NCBI GenBank assembly: GCA_900120395.1
Contig: LT635553.1
Location: forward strand, 726,254 to 790,253
Source: Porphyromonadaceae bacterium FC4
GTDB taxonomy: Bacteria > Bacteroidota > Bacteroidia > Bacteroidales > Porphyromonadaceae
Direction of reading: 5' to 3'
Length of the DNA stretch: 64,000 bases
The notes below the pieces were generated by a model that was not told the origin of the DNA, ran no database searches, and was given only the letters and a program-made list of their open reading frames with translations. The first letter of the stretch is position 1, and each line of letters begins with the position of its first letter. Below, piece by piece: positions 1 through 8,608 of this stretch. A program made the position numbers and the translations under genes.

Positions 1-1874
1 TACTCGTCGCGAAGGAACTGCAGTGCGCGGTGGAGCTCCTCATCCGTGAGGTGGGCAAACTGTTCTCTGAGCGACCTGAGGGAGGTGGTCCCTACAGAGC
101 TCAGGTAGTCCTCGACCGAGTCAATCTCCCGGTAGGTGAGTCCTTTCGCGGGATGTGCCAGGCAGTAGTCGCAATAGCCGCAGGGTAGGGGGGACTCTTC
201 GCCGAAGTACTTCATCAGGACTTTGGCCCTGCAATCCTCACTTTCATCGGTGTACTCCATCATTTTGTCCAGTCGCTTTTTGTCCCGCTTGATCTTGTCG
301 GAGTAGGCACTCTTTGGGATGAGCAGCTGACCGGGTGGCACTCGGTCTTCGAGCATTCGGACGTAATTGGCGCGCTTGCCCGGGCGGTAGTCGATGATCC
401 GCCAGCGCTTTAGATTCTTGAGCAGGGTGTAGAGCTGTTCGGAGGTGAGGTGGAGCCGCTGACTGATCCGGTACTCATCGATGGCAGCATACTCTGTGAA
501 GATACCCGTGTACTCCCTGAGAAGGATCTCGACCAGGTCGTCATAGATCAGCTCCGCCTCGGTAAACATGTGGTACAGTTCGTTGCGGTTGACTGTGAAG
601 ATCAGAGTGCTCGCCTTTTGATGATCCTCGAGATACTCCATGTATCCGGATAGGTAGAGGATGTTTAGCGTCGCTTTTACGGTCTGGACTTGGTGGCCAA
701 AGATGTGGGCAAAGTGGTAGGAATCCAGCTCGAAGTACCTGCCAATCCCCGTCCCGACTGCGATCTCAAAGTAGTTGCACAGGTCTTCGTAGATCTTCTT
801 GATCAGTTTGATCGGTGGATATTGCTTATCAATGAGCTTGTACAGGACTTCATCGTCATCGGGAGAGTAGAGCAGTACGGCATAAGCTCTCTGGTTGTCC
901 CTTCCTGCGCGACCCGCCTCTTGATAGTAGCTCTCCGGTGCTGTGGGAGGATAGGGGTGCAGTACGAGCCTGACGTCCGGCTTGTTGATCCCCATCCCGA
1001 ACGCAGTCGTGCAGACCATCACCCGGACGATGTCCTCCTGCCACTCCTGCTGTCGCTTCTTTTTTTCAGTAGCCGGGAGCCCCGCATGGTAGTAGGTAGC
1101 GCTGATCCCAAAGTTGCGAAGCATGGCGGCAATCCGTGTGCTTTGTTTGCGAGTACGTACGTAGAGCAGAGCACTGCCGGGTACTCTGGAGAGGATGTGG
1201 TAGATGGTTCTGGGCTTATCCGCAGTACGGCGTACCACATAGGACAGCTCGCGACGGTAGAAGCTCTTCCGAAAGAGCCGATGCCCGTCTCTGAACTTGA
1301 GCAGCCGCTGTATATCTGTCACCACATCGGGGGTGGCGGTAGCGGTCAGTGCCAGTACGGGGGCATCGGGTATCAGTCGGCGAATGTCCGCCAGTCGTAG
1401 GTAGTCCGGCCTGAAGTCGTAGCCCCACTGACTAATGCAGTGACACTCGTCGACCACGATCATAGCGACGTTGAGCATCGACAGCTGCCTGAGGAAAAAC
1501 TCATTGCGCAGACGCTCGGGCGAGACATACAGCAGCTTATAGTTGCCATAGAGTACGGTGTCGAGGGCATTGGTCATCTGTGCTCGGGTCATCCCGGAGT
1601 GGAGGGCGGTGCCTCGTATGCGGGCTTTGCTCAGGTCGTCGACCTGGTCGATCATCAGTGCCACAAGCGGTGAAATGACCAGCGTGACTCCCTCCAGCAT
1701 CAGTGCGGGCACTTGAAAGGTGATGGACTTCCCTCCTCCAGTCGGCATCAGAGCCAGTGTGTCCCGTCCCTCCAGGACGGAAGTGATGACCTCCTCCTGC
1801 ATGGGTCGGAATCTTGAGTAGCCCCAGTGCTCATGGAGGATCTCCAAGGGAGAATGATCCGTACAGCGCTTCAT
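1..1874 (-). CDS. recQ: ATP-dependent DNA helicase RecQ (3' end outside window)
   Basis: RecQ unwinds DNA 3'-5' in recombination and fork repair. Reading the minus strand from the ATG at 1874 gives about 624 codons open to the window edge. Visible in order are the Walker A motif MPTGGGKS near residue 45, the DECH box followed by ISQWGYDFRP (a RecQ hallmark), TATAT motif III, the helicase C domain with GRAGRD, and a RecQ-C-terminal zinc site whose cysteines appear as EDC then CGYCDYC. The part after about residue 610 (end of the RQC/HRDC region) is missing only because the window ends. The start overlaps the recJ stop in an ATGA, so the two are probably translationally coupled and make one DNA-repair operon. 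Family assignment is secure. Confidence 0.95.
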   Translation of the reverse strand, partial: MKRCTDHSPLEILHEHWGYSRFRPMQEEVITSVLEGRDTLALMPTGGGKSITFQVPALMLEGVTLVISPLVALMIDQVDDLSKARIRGTALHSGMTRAQMTNALDTVLYGNYKLLYVSPERLRNEFFLRQLSMLNVAMIVVDECHCISQWGYDFRPDYLRLADIRRLIPDAPVLALTATATPDVVTDIQRLLKFRDGHRLFRKSFYRRELSYVVRRTADKPRTIYHILSRVPGSALLYVRTRKQSTRIAAMLRNFGISATYYHAGLPATEKKKRQQEWQEDIVRVMVCTTAFGMGINKPDVRLVLHPYPPTAPESYYQEAGRAGRDNQRAYAVLLYSPDDDEVLYKLIDKQYPPIKLIKKIYEDLCNYFEIAVGTGIGRYFELDSYHFAHIFGHQVQTVKATLNILYLSGYMEYLEDHQKASTLIFTVNRNELYHMFTEAELIYDDLVEILLREYTGIFTEYAAIDEYRISQRLHLTSEQLYTLLKNLKRWRIIDYRPGKRANYVRMLEDRVPPGQLLIPKSAYSDKIKRDKKRLDKMMEYTDESEDCRAKVLMKYFGEESPLPCGYCDYCLAHPAKGLTYREIDSVEDYLSSVGTTSLRSLREQFAHLTDEELHRALQFLRDE

Positions 1875-3607
1875 CGCTCTTGAGGATGGATGTGTATGTC
1901 CTTGATGTTGAGCTGGGTATTCAGGTGTCCGCCTTTGCTGACTTCGTCTATGGTGTATAGGATGTCAAAGGTCGCTCCCTCTTCGCTCAGTAGCGGGAGC
2001 AGCTCAGCCTGCTCGTAGGCTATGGCTTCGAAGATGGGGAGCTTGTTGGGCATGCTCAGCACCAGGCGCAGGTGCGACTGCCTAAACCCTGTCACCCGGG
2101 GTGGGGTTACGCAGGTGACGTTCTTGGTGAAAAAGGTAGGCTTCTCATTGCCCGGGCCATAGGGCTCCAGCCAGCGAAGCTGTCTGCGGAGCTGTGGGGT
2201 GATCTCCTTGAGCTCGATGGAGCCGTCAATATCGTACCGTGGTCGCAGAGCCTGAGCGGTGATGGCACTGTCTGCCAGTGTGCTGGCACGGCGGATGAAC
2301 TTGTGGAGGTTCTTCTTCTTGATGGTCATCCCGGCAGCATGGGTATGTCCGCCAAAGCTCTCAAAAAGGTCCGAGCACTGCTCGATAAGCGAGTAGACGT
2401 CAAAGTTTTCGATGCTTCTTGCGGAGCCGGACACTTGGTTTTGTTGCGTATCTGCCAGCACGATGGCCGGTCGGTTGTACTTCTCTGAGAGGCGGGACGC
2501 CACAATGCCGATCACACCATTGTGCCAGGAGGGGTCGTAGACGATGATGATCTTGCGGTCCTCCATGTCGGTAAAGCTCTCCACGATTTCGTTGGCTTCT
2601 CGTGTGATGGAGTGGTCCAGCTCCCGGCGTTGGTTGTTGTACTCATCGATGTGATGGCTGAGCTCCCGGGCATCTTTTAGCGACCGAGAGAGGAGCAGAT
2701 CCACCGACTCTCTCCCGCTCTGGATACGCCCTGAGGCGTTGAGACGGGGACCGATCTTGAAGATGATGTCCTGTGTGTCCAGATGCCTGTTCCTCAGCCC
2801 ACTGATGTCGATGATTCCCTTCAGTCCCAGCGACGGGTTGCGGTTGAGCTTCTTGAGCCCGTAGTAAGCCAGCACCCTGTTTTCACCGGTGACCGGGACA
2901 AAGTCTGCCGCAATGCTCACCGCCACCAGGTCCAAAAGATCATACAGGGAACGAAGGTTGATCCCGTTGCTGATGGCAAAGGCTTGCATGAACTTGAACC
3001 CCACCCCGCAACCACACAGGTAGCGAAAAGGGTAGGTGGAGTCCGGGAGCTTGGGGTTGAGGTTGGCGACGGTATTGGGGAGTGTATCACCGGGCTTGTG
3101 GTGGTCACACACGATGAGGTCCACACTCTTGGTGGCTGCGTAGTCGACCACGTCGTTGGACTTGATGCCCGTATCCAGGGCGATCAGGAGCGAGTAGCCC
3201 TCATCCTCGGCAAAGTCTATCCCCATCTTGGATATGCCGCTGCCCTCCTCGTTTCGATCAGGGATATAGTACCCGATGTTTCGAGTGAAGAGCCGCAGGT
3301 ACTTGTAGACAAGCGTCACTGCCGTAGTCCCATCCACATCGTAGTCCCCGTATACGAGGATGCCCTCTTTGTTTCCTATCGCACTATTGAGCCGCTTCAC
3401 AGCTTTCTCCATGTCGTTCATCAAGAACGGGTCGTGGAGCTGAGCGAGCGAGGGGTGAAGAAAGATGTCCACCTCTTCTTTCGTCCGGATACCGCGCCGG
3501 TACAGGATCTCACCTACTATGGGAAGCAGGTTCGCCTGCTTCGCCAGTCTGTGAGATTGTGTATAGTCGTCATCGCTAAGTGGGGCGGTATGCCAGTCGT
3601 GGCTCAT
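1871..3607 (-). CDS. recJ: Single-stranded-DNA-specific exonuclease RecJ
   Basis: RecJ degrades single-stranded DNA 5'-3' and works with RecQ in the RecF pathway and in mismatch repair. The 578-residue product has the full DHH phosphoesterase set: DYDVDG at about residues 88-93, ALDTGIK near 144, the name-giving DHH near 168-170, and GPRLNASGRI in the DHHA1 region, followed by the C-terminal OB domain. Length is normal for the family. It lies upstream of recQ with a 4-bp ATGA overlap. A TATATTTG sequence at 3660-3667 (minus strand) fits the Bacteroidetes -7 consensus about 50 bases upstream of the ATG, although no good -33 TTTG is at the right distance. Confidence 0.95.
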   Translation of the reverse strand: MSHDWHTAPLSDDDYTQSHRLAKQANLLPIVGEILYRRGIRTKEEVDIFLHPSLAQLHDPFLMNDMEKAVKRLNSAIGNKEGILVYGDYDVDGTTAVTLVYKYLRLFTRNIGYYIPDRNEEGSGISKMGIDFAEDEGYSLLIALDTGIKSNDVVDYAATKSVDLIVCDHHKPGDTLPNTVANLNPKLPDSTYPFRYLCGCGVGFKFMQAFAISNGINLRSLYDLLDLVAVSIAADFVPVTGENRVLAYYGLKKLNRNPSLGLKGIIDISGLRNRHLDTQDIIFKIGPRLNASGRIQSGRESVDLLLSRSLKDARELSHHIDEYNNQRRELDHSITREANEIVESFTDMEDRKIIIVYDPSWHNGVIGIVASRLSEKYNRPAIVLADTQQNQVSGSARSIENFDVYSLIEQCSDLFESFGGHTHAAGMTIKKKNLHKFIRRASTLADSAITAQALRPRYDIDGSIELKEITPQLRRQLRWLEPYGPGNEKPTFFTKNVTCVTPPRVTGFRQSHLRLVLSMPNKLPIFEAIAYEQAELLPLLSEEGATFDILYTIDEVSKGGHLNTQLNIKDIHIHPQER

Positions 3608-3659
3608 GGGTGGAATGGGTGTTGAAAAAGTGTTGTCTCGTGAATCCTACGTATCCCTA

Positions 3660-3667
3660 CAAATATA
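3660..3667 (-). promoter_or_regulatory. Possible -7 box of the recJ-recQ operon
   Basis: The minus strand reads TATATTTG, a match to the Bacteroidetes -7 consensus TAnnTTTG. No clear TTTG lies 19 bases upstream, so this is only a partial promoter match. Confidence 0.4.
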
Positions 3668-3669
3668 CG

Positions 3670-4219
3670 CTTTTTATTTGGTCCGAAGCGAAAGGTCCGC
3701 CTGTCAATCATCGCTCACAGAGTGGGAGATGTATTGAATGAAAATCGCGCCGGATATCTCGCCAAAAAGTTCCTACCTGATTTTTTTTGGTTTCGGACTA
3801 TCTAACTGAGAAGTAAGAGGTTACCGCTTGGGTGCAAAATTACTAAGCGTCATGTCTAACTTCATTACCTCATATGAAGTCACAACTATCCAAATTAACG
3901 CCACAAGTACGCACTAAAGGAAATCACGCTGATTACAGCATCTCCGAGCCACATATTTGCACTGTCGAATATGTCGGTGGAGGGATGCGTCTTCGATAAC
4001 ATCACGTTTCGATGAGCGATATTGGCAAGGGGGTATATCAAAGAACATATCCTTGATTCTCTCACTTGAACGTTGGGATGTGCGAAAGCTGATACAATCG
4101 AACGGTTGTCCTGATAAGCGAAAATGGAACACCCTGTAGGAATACATAAACAATAAGGGGATTCTATCCACGGCAGTTTCAATCTTCGATAATGGGGAGA
4201 TTCTTTCGGAGAGGGGAAT
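3670..4219. other. Gene-free region at left edge of the integrated element
   Basis: No reading frame here looks real. Several overlapping frames of 60-147 codons exist on both strands between about 3895 and 4345 but they lack family motifs and mask each other. Base composition becomes more AT-rich rightward of about 3840, which I take as the approximate left edge of the mobile-element remnant. No direct repeats that could be attachment sites were recognised. Confidence 0.4.
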
Positions 4220-4267
4220 ATGCCCGTATTGAAACAGATAATAGAATGTATCACAATTAAAAAAAAT

Positions 4268-4696
4268 ATGACAGAGAAGAAAACCGGAACGATTGATTCC
4301 ATTGCCATTCGAGAACTTATCTCGCAAGGTATTCCCATGAAACAAAAAGAGAGTGAGATGAAACGCTCTCTATCAGAAGAGCAGTGTGTCGAATCGAAAC
4401 GTCCAAATGACGAACCAATATCAAAGGATTTTTCAAAAGTCCCAAGAAGAGAAAGGCGAAAGGCTGACGAGGGCGATTATGAGTCGCTTTTCATCTGTCG
4501 CAATACTTTGAAAAATCGCAAGACCATCTATATTGCCAAAGAGTTGCAAGACACGCTGGCGGAAATAGTCATGTCGATGAGAAACAGAGATGTGACCATT
4601 GGTACCTATGTGGAGAACATTATCCTTCATCACCTTGAGACCTACAAAGATGAAATCAACAGATTGGCAGAGATAAAATTCAAGAAGCTATTGTGA
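4268..4696 (+). CDS. DUF3408 conjugative-element protein
   Basis: The C-terminal half carries the pattern typical of DUF3408 proteins of Bacteroidetes conjugative transposons: a charged region, then YESLFI, then KTIYIAKE, and a C-terminal segment with GTYVENIILHHLE. Such genes sit in the mobilisation/ParA region of CTnDOT-like elements (TraB position); the molecular role is not established. The frame is open from 4220, but I prefer the ATG at 4268 (MTEKKTG), which gives 142 residues and drops an untypical N-terminal extension. No ParA-like or relaxase gene is next to it, so this is a stranded piece of an element. A hairpin at 4811-4834 may end its transcript. Confidence 0.65.
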   Translation: MTEKKTGTIDSIAIRELISQGIPMKQKESEMKRSLSEEQCVESKRPNDEPISKDFSKVPRRERRKADEGDYESLFICRNTLKNRKTIYIAKELQDTLAEIVMSMRNRDVTIGTYVENIILHHLETYKDEINRLAEIKFKKLL

Positions 4697-4810
4697 GGCA
4701 TTTAGCAATGGCTTTTTGTTGCTTTTGAGCCGTATCAACTCGCTGTCAAAAGTAACGAACTGTTTTTCATTGGGGGGCTTTGTCCGCCCGAAGCATAAGA
4801 AAGAAAAGGA

Positions 4811-4834
4811 GCGATCGGCAAATCTGCCGACCGC
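4811..4834 (+). terminator. Hairpin downstream of the DUF3408 gene
   Basis: GCGATCGGCA pairs with TGCCGACCGC (one mismatch, four-base loop) and is followed by a short T stretch. Possible intrinsic terminator. Confidence 0.4.
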
Positions 4835-5340
4835 TTTACTTCATCTGTTCTTCTTGAATGATTATTTTTGATTTTATGCGGATTCCAGAGGAGAGGGAGT
4901 TGAGTTTCAACTTTTTCTTTTTCCCTGCTTCTCGCATATCCGACATTTTCTTATGCGTTTTTCCGTCAGGTCGGTCGTTTTCGTTTCAGTGGAGTAAAAA
5001 GGTAGGGCTTAGGACAAGCAAGGTTTTACGGCGAGAATACTACCTGCAATGAAATGGAAGTGTGGAGATTGTCGTCTAAACGGCTTGTCGCCCCGACCTT
5101 TTTTGTCCGTAGATGCCCGGAACTACCTTTGCCGCTGACAACGAACAACCGATTCCGACATGATACACGAGCATAAGTGGAGGATGTACAGGGACAGAAG
5201 CAGGGCGAAAACAAAAAACGCCGTCTTCGGAGACTGCATTTCATCATAAGAATAGAATACACAGAAAACAAAAAGCCGTCCCAACAGACGGCTTTACGAA
5301 AAAATTAAGAGAGAAAATTCTTTTTCTCACGACATACCCT
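4835..5340. other. Gene-free spacer inside the element remnant
   Basis: About 500 bases without a credible gene. Short frames on both strands (for example 4858-5052 plus and 5026-5271 minus) show no recognisable motif. The stretch includes a second hairpin at 5271-5296 and probably represents decayed mobilisation DNA. Confidence 0.4.
5271..5296 (+). terminator. Intrinsic terminator-like hairpin
   Basis: AAAAGCCGTC and GACGGCTTTA form a stem around CCAACA. It lies just upstream of the AT-rich cargo and would insulate it from readthrough. Confidence 0.5.
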
Positions 5341-5348
5341 TATCTTTG
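5341..5348 (+). promoter_or_regulatory. -7 box upstream of the AT-rich cargo operon
   Basis: TATCTTTG matches the Bacteroidetes TAnnTTTG consensus, 136 bases before the 327-aa gene. The -33 region 19 bases upstream reads TTCT, so the match is partial. It would drive both cargo genes. Confidence 0.45.
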
Positions 5349-5484
5349 CAATAGGTTCTTTGAGCCATGCAAAATGCTGTATATCATTGTTATAGTTTTA
5401 TCGACTAATTGTTTCTACAGTATTCTATAACTCAAGAATCTGTTGACATTCAATTAGTAATTTAAAATAAAAGAGACACATCTT

Positions 5485-6468
5485 ATGGCGAGAAAAATTA
5501 GTTTAGCCCTCTATCAATTATCGATAAACAGAAAAGGAAAAAGGGATGACCGAATAGTGCTTTCGGACTTCATGAATGGATTTGATATTATTGATATTAT
5601 TAATGAATTATTTAACACCTTAAGATATAATTCAGTAAATGAAGATGTTGCTCAAAATCGAGATGAAGAAAAATTCTTTCGAATTATGAAAAGAGATGGG
5701 AGGGATTTGCTATTTACTGACGGAAGGTATATCTCTGGAATTATTGAAACAGGTGATTACGGAACAGAAGAAAATATGGTTAATGTTTTAACAGGAGAAG
5801 CAACACATACCAAGAGTGTAAATGAAGCTCTTCTTATTCCTTTCTATTTCCTTTTTTATGTTCCTGAAGATTCTAAAGTTGCTTTTTTGCTTTTAGAAAG
5901 AATTGGGAATCTAGGTATCTATAGCTTATTGGAAAGTAAACTGAGAGGATATTTAGCCCCCCGAATTATTGAAGATGATGAAAACAATTTTGTTTTAAAA
6001 ATCAATCCATTAGTTTTACAAAGACTTGTAAATCAACATCTTGGTTCTATAGGAGGAGGGGCAAAGAAGATAACTTTTGAACAGGTGCACAAGGAAGATC
6101 TCAAAGTTTCGCGCATGACAAACAATGAAATATCTAATGATGAGGTGGGAAATACAGAAATTGTTTACACTGCTAAAAGAAATAATTTCTTTAATATCAG
6201 AAGCCTTCTTAATAGAATACAGCGTGTTGATTCATCTAATGTTTTTAGCATTGAAGGTGTGCAATATGGAGATGTTAAATTTGAAGTAATAATTGAAGGG
6301 CAAAAAAGGCAGTTATCAGTAAAAGACATAGAAAAACTGGGAACTTTTATGGATATAACAGACAATGTTGAGCTTGCTTCAAACAATTATCCTACTTATG
6401 AGTCGCTTAATAGGCAAGCACATCTGTTGACAACATTTATTATAAGGGAAATACAAGAGGATAATTAG
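5485..6468 (+). CDS. Uncharacterised 327-aa protein, candidate RexA-like defence component
   Basis: I cannot assign a family with confidence. The protein is soluble, with no signal peptide or membrane segment. Its N-terminus has a KGKRDDR stretch followed by IVLSDFMNGF, then FFRIMKRDGRDLLFT and, near residue 115, PFYFLFYVPEDSKVAF. From memory this order resembles lambda RexA (KGK..R, then LS.F, then a DGK.FLFT segment, then a PSFLFV segment), but the similarity is weak and by eye. The gene is strongly AT-rich compared with the surroundings, has its own upstream -7 box, and ends one base before the ATG of a putAbiC-type membrane gene, so the pair forms an operon. Context (mobile element, Abi partner) suggests phage defence; that is inference. 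The reading frame is intact, unlike its partner. Confidence 0.6.
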   Translation: MARKISLALYQLSINRKGKRDDRIVLSDFMNGFDIIDIINELFNTLRYNSVNEDVAQNRDEEKFFRIMKRDGRDLLFTDGRYISGIIETGDYGTEENMVNVLTGEATHTKSVNEALLIPFYFLFYVPEDSKVAFLLLERIGNLGIYSLLESKLRGYLAPRIIEDDENNFVLKINPLVLQRLVNQHLGSIGGGAKKITFEQVHKEDLKVSRMTNNEISNDEVGNTEIVYTAKRNNFFNIRSLLNRIQRVDSSNVFSIEGVQYGDVKFEVIIEGQKRQLSVKDIEKLGTFMDITDNVELASNNYPTYESLNRQAHLLTTFIIREIQEDN

Positions 6469-6469
6469 A

Positions 6470-7537
6470 ATGAAGAAAAATTTGATGTTTTGGATGGCAA
6501 TTATTTTTTTAGTCGCAGGCATACTCCTATGTGTATGCTTTTTGTATATGGGCATTTCACAAAAGGTGTTTAGTAATAGTTATGTTGTTGAACAACTAAA
6601 GAATAACCTTGGAAGTTTTATTTCAGGTACAATTGGTATACTCTTTACAATAACAGCAACTATCTTCTTATTCATAACATTCAGAGAACAACGGAAACAG
6701 TTTGAATTATCTAAACAGTCTCAAGAGCAATCTCGCTTTGAAACGACATATTTTAATCTCCTATTAATGTTAGATGATGTTAGGGATAATGTGAATAAAA
6801 AAACATTGCTCAACACTTTAATACCCCCAACATTACAACGATATGGGACTATTATGGATTAATGAAAGAATATTACACAATCTATCCAAAAGAAGAGAAC
6901 AAGGATAATTTTGAAACTATTATGGATAGGCTGTCAAGCAATTCATTGGATACCGAGAAAGATATGGCTCAAGGCTGTATACTAGATTTTTTTGATTCAT
7001 TCGTTGGAAAGCACAATTTTAGTATAGGCTATTTTTTTAGATATATTTACAATACGATCAACTTTGTCGTAACAGAAAGGAATGCAGTTCAAGATAAAAC
7101 CGAGAATACTGACATTCAACGTTATTTAAATATTTTACAAGCACAATTGTCAGACGAAGAATTAGCCTTGATTTTTTACGATGCTCTTTCATCCTCTGGA
7201 AAAAATAAGTATGGGTATAAGCAATTTCATACTTTATTAGATACATACCAATTTTTGGAAAATATTAACGGGCATTTTTTATTACATAGAAATCACCATG
7301 TATTTTATCAAAAAACATTTTTCAAATTTTTAAATAGAGATGAGAGGCGTTTAAAAAAGAAATGCCTCTAAAGAGAGATATCTTTCATGGATAACTAATA
7401 AAAAAGTAGATAAATATTTGTCTTTCTGTTTAGAAAATAATATTTCTGCAAAACTAAAAAGCGGTTCTTTGAAATGGCAAAATAAGGTGGAGTATAGAAG
7501 TTTGCTGGTTTCCTTATCGTTACCTCCCTTATATTAA
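6470..7537 (+). pseudogene. putAbiC-type phage abortive-infection membrane protein, two frameshifts
   Basis: Three frames must be joined to give one protein of about 355 residues. The first piece (6470-6862) has two N-terminal membrane segments, then QSRFETTYFNLLLMLDDV, the hallmark of the putative AbiC family (Pfam putAbiC, PF16872). The second piece (frame of 6862-7371) carries the rest of the family pattern: GYFFRYIYNTINFV, YLNILQAQLSDEELALIFYDAL, and a terminal HH.FY.KTFFKFL segment. The third (to the TAA at 7535-7537) continues with RYLSW. The first shift lies at the A7 run 6797-6803, where one extra A restores the frame. The second lies at the A6 run 7353-7358, where one fewer A restores it. 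Known family members are membrane proteins that abort infection. It is either decayed, phase-variable, or carries sequencing indels. Confidence 0.75.
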
Positions 7538-7578
7538 CGAACAACATAATCTATTGATTATTTGACGCTTATAAAATT

Positions 7579-8603
7579 CTCTATGCCTTGCAAGATGCCA
7601 AGTCAACGGAGTCCGGATGCCACAAGCCAACCCCACGGCTTTGAGATGGGTCAGTAGTTTGCCCTTGCTCATCGTAGTCGGGAAATATCTTGTAATCTCC
7701 TTTGCTATTCTCTTTCGTGTAAAGAGCGAGTATCTGCTCTGCTATCGGATGCAAGGGAATCAAACTCTCCACCTCCGTTTTCTGTCTTGCCCTGCGGATA
7801 TACCGCTTCCCCTCGCTGTTCGTCTCGATTTGAGAAGCTCGTAGCCCCTGTAAGTCAACAAAAGCAAAACCTGTAAAGACCGAAAAAAGGAACATTCTTC
7901 GGCTTAGCTCTGCTCCTTCATCCTGCAATGGGAATGCCAAGAGCTTTGACACATCGCCCTTACTCAGAAAACGAGGTTTGCGCTCCACGACTTCATACTT
8001 CACCTCTTCAAACGGATTGAAGCGTATCGTCCCTTGACTGACGGCTCGGTACATCAATCGACTCAACCAACAGAGATGGCTATTTATCGTTGCAGGCGCA
8101 TAACCCTCCATCTTCAGATAGAAGCGATAATCCTCAAAGAACTCAATCGTAAGAGCCGACAAGGGGACATCCCGCTCACTGCGACTGCGCACAAAAAAGT
8201 TAAGCAGTCTATCGGCGTACCGATTGTTCCTATATGTCCCCGCACTACTGCATTCTCGTTGGGCGTTGAGTTCTTCCGCACTAAGAGCGAGCAGGGTCGT
8301 TGGAGTTTTCCCGACACCCTGCAAGTAGTTCTTCAGCAACTCGGCACTTACTGCTCCGTACTTGTAAAGCAAGGTGTTGTAGCCTTGTTCGACATTCTCT
8401 CGAAAGGTTTGCAGGCGTTGGTTGGTTTTCTTCTCCTTTGTCTCCCTTCGCTTCACGCTCCAATCGTTTGGGGCAATGCTTTCGCCTGTGGTTATAACTA
8501 CGCTTGCTCTATCTATGGTGATACGGCAAAGGATTGCCGTTGTGCCGTCTGCTTTGATCTTGCTCTTATTGATGTAGAATAGTATTCTGAATGTACTGCA
8601 CAT
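7579..8603 (-). pseudogene. Tyrosine recombinase, frameshifted and truncated at the catalytic HxxR
   Basis: The N-terminal SAM-like arm and core-binding domain and the start of the catalytic domain (SVFTGFAFVDLQGL) are those of Bacteroidetes conjugative-transposon integrases. The frame reads to 7581 as 340 residues, but its last ~23 residues are out of frame. Shifting by one base after the DEQG codons recovers the family sequence KLLTHLKAVGLACGIR followed by TPLTWHLARH, the HxxR box. The similarity stops right there at about 7579, where the AT-rich cargo begins. The second catalytic histidine and the tyrosine are therefore gone and the enzyme cannot be active. It lies 5 bases downstream of the intact integrase gene on the same strand, as in elements with tandem recombinases. 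Confidence 0.85.
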
Positions 8604-8608
8604 AGCTC

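Noticed and set aside
690-1673. Long open frames on the plus strand opposite recQ
   Set aside because: They are shadows of the recQ gene, whose minus-strand frame has all helicase motifs; the plus frames have none.
3895-4345. Two overlapping minus-strand frames of 143-147 codons
   Set aside because: They overlap each other and the start of the DUF3408 frame, show no motif and odd composition, and neither has a plausible upstream signal.
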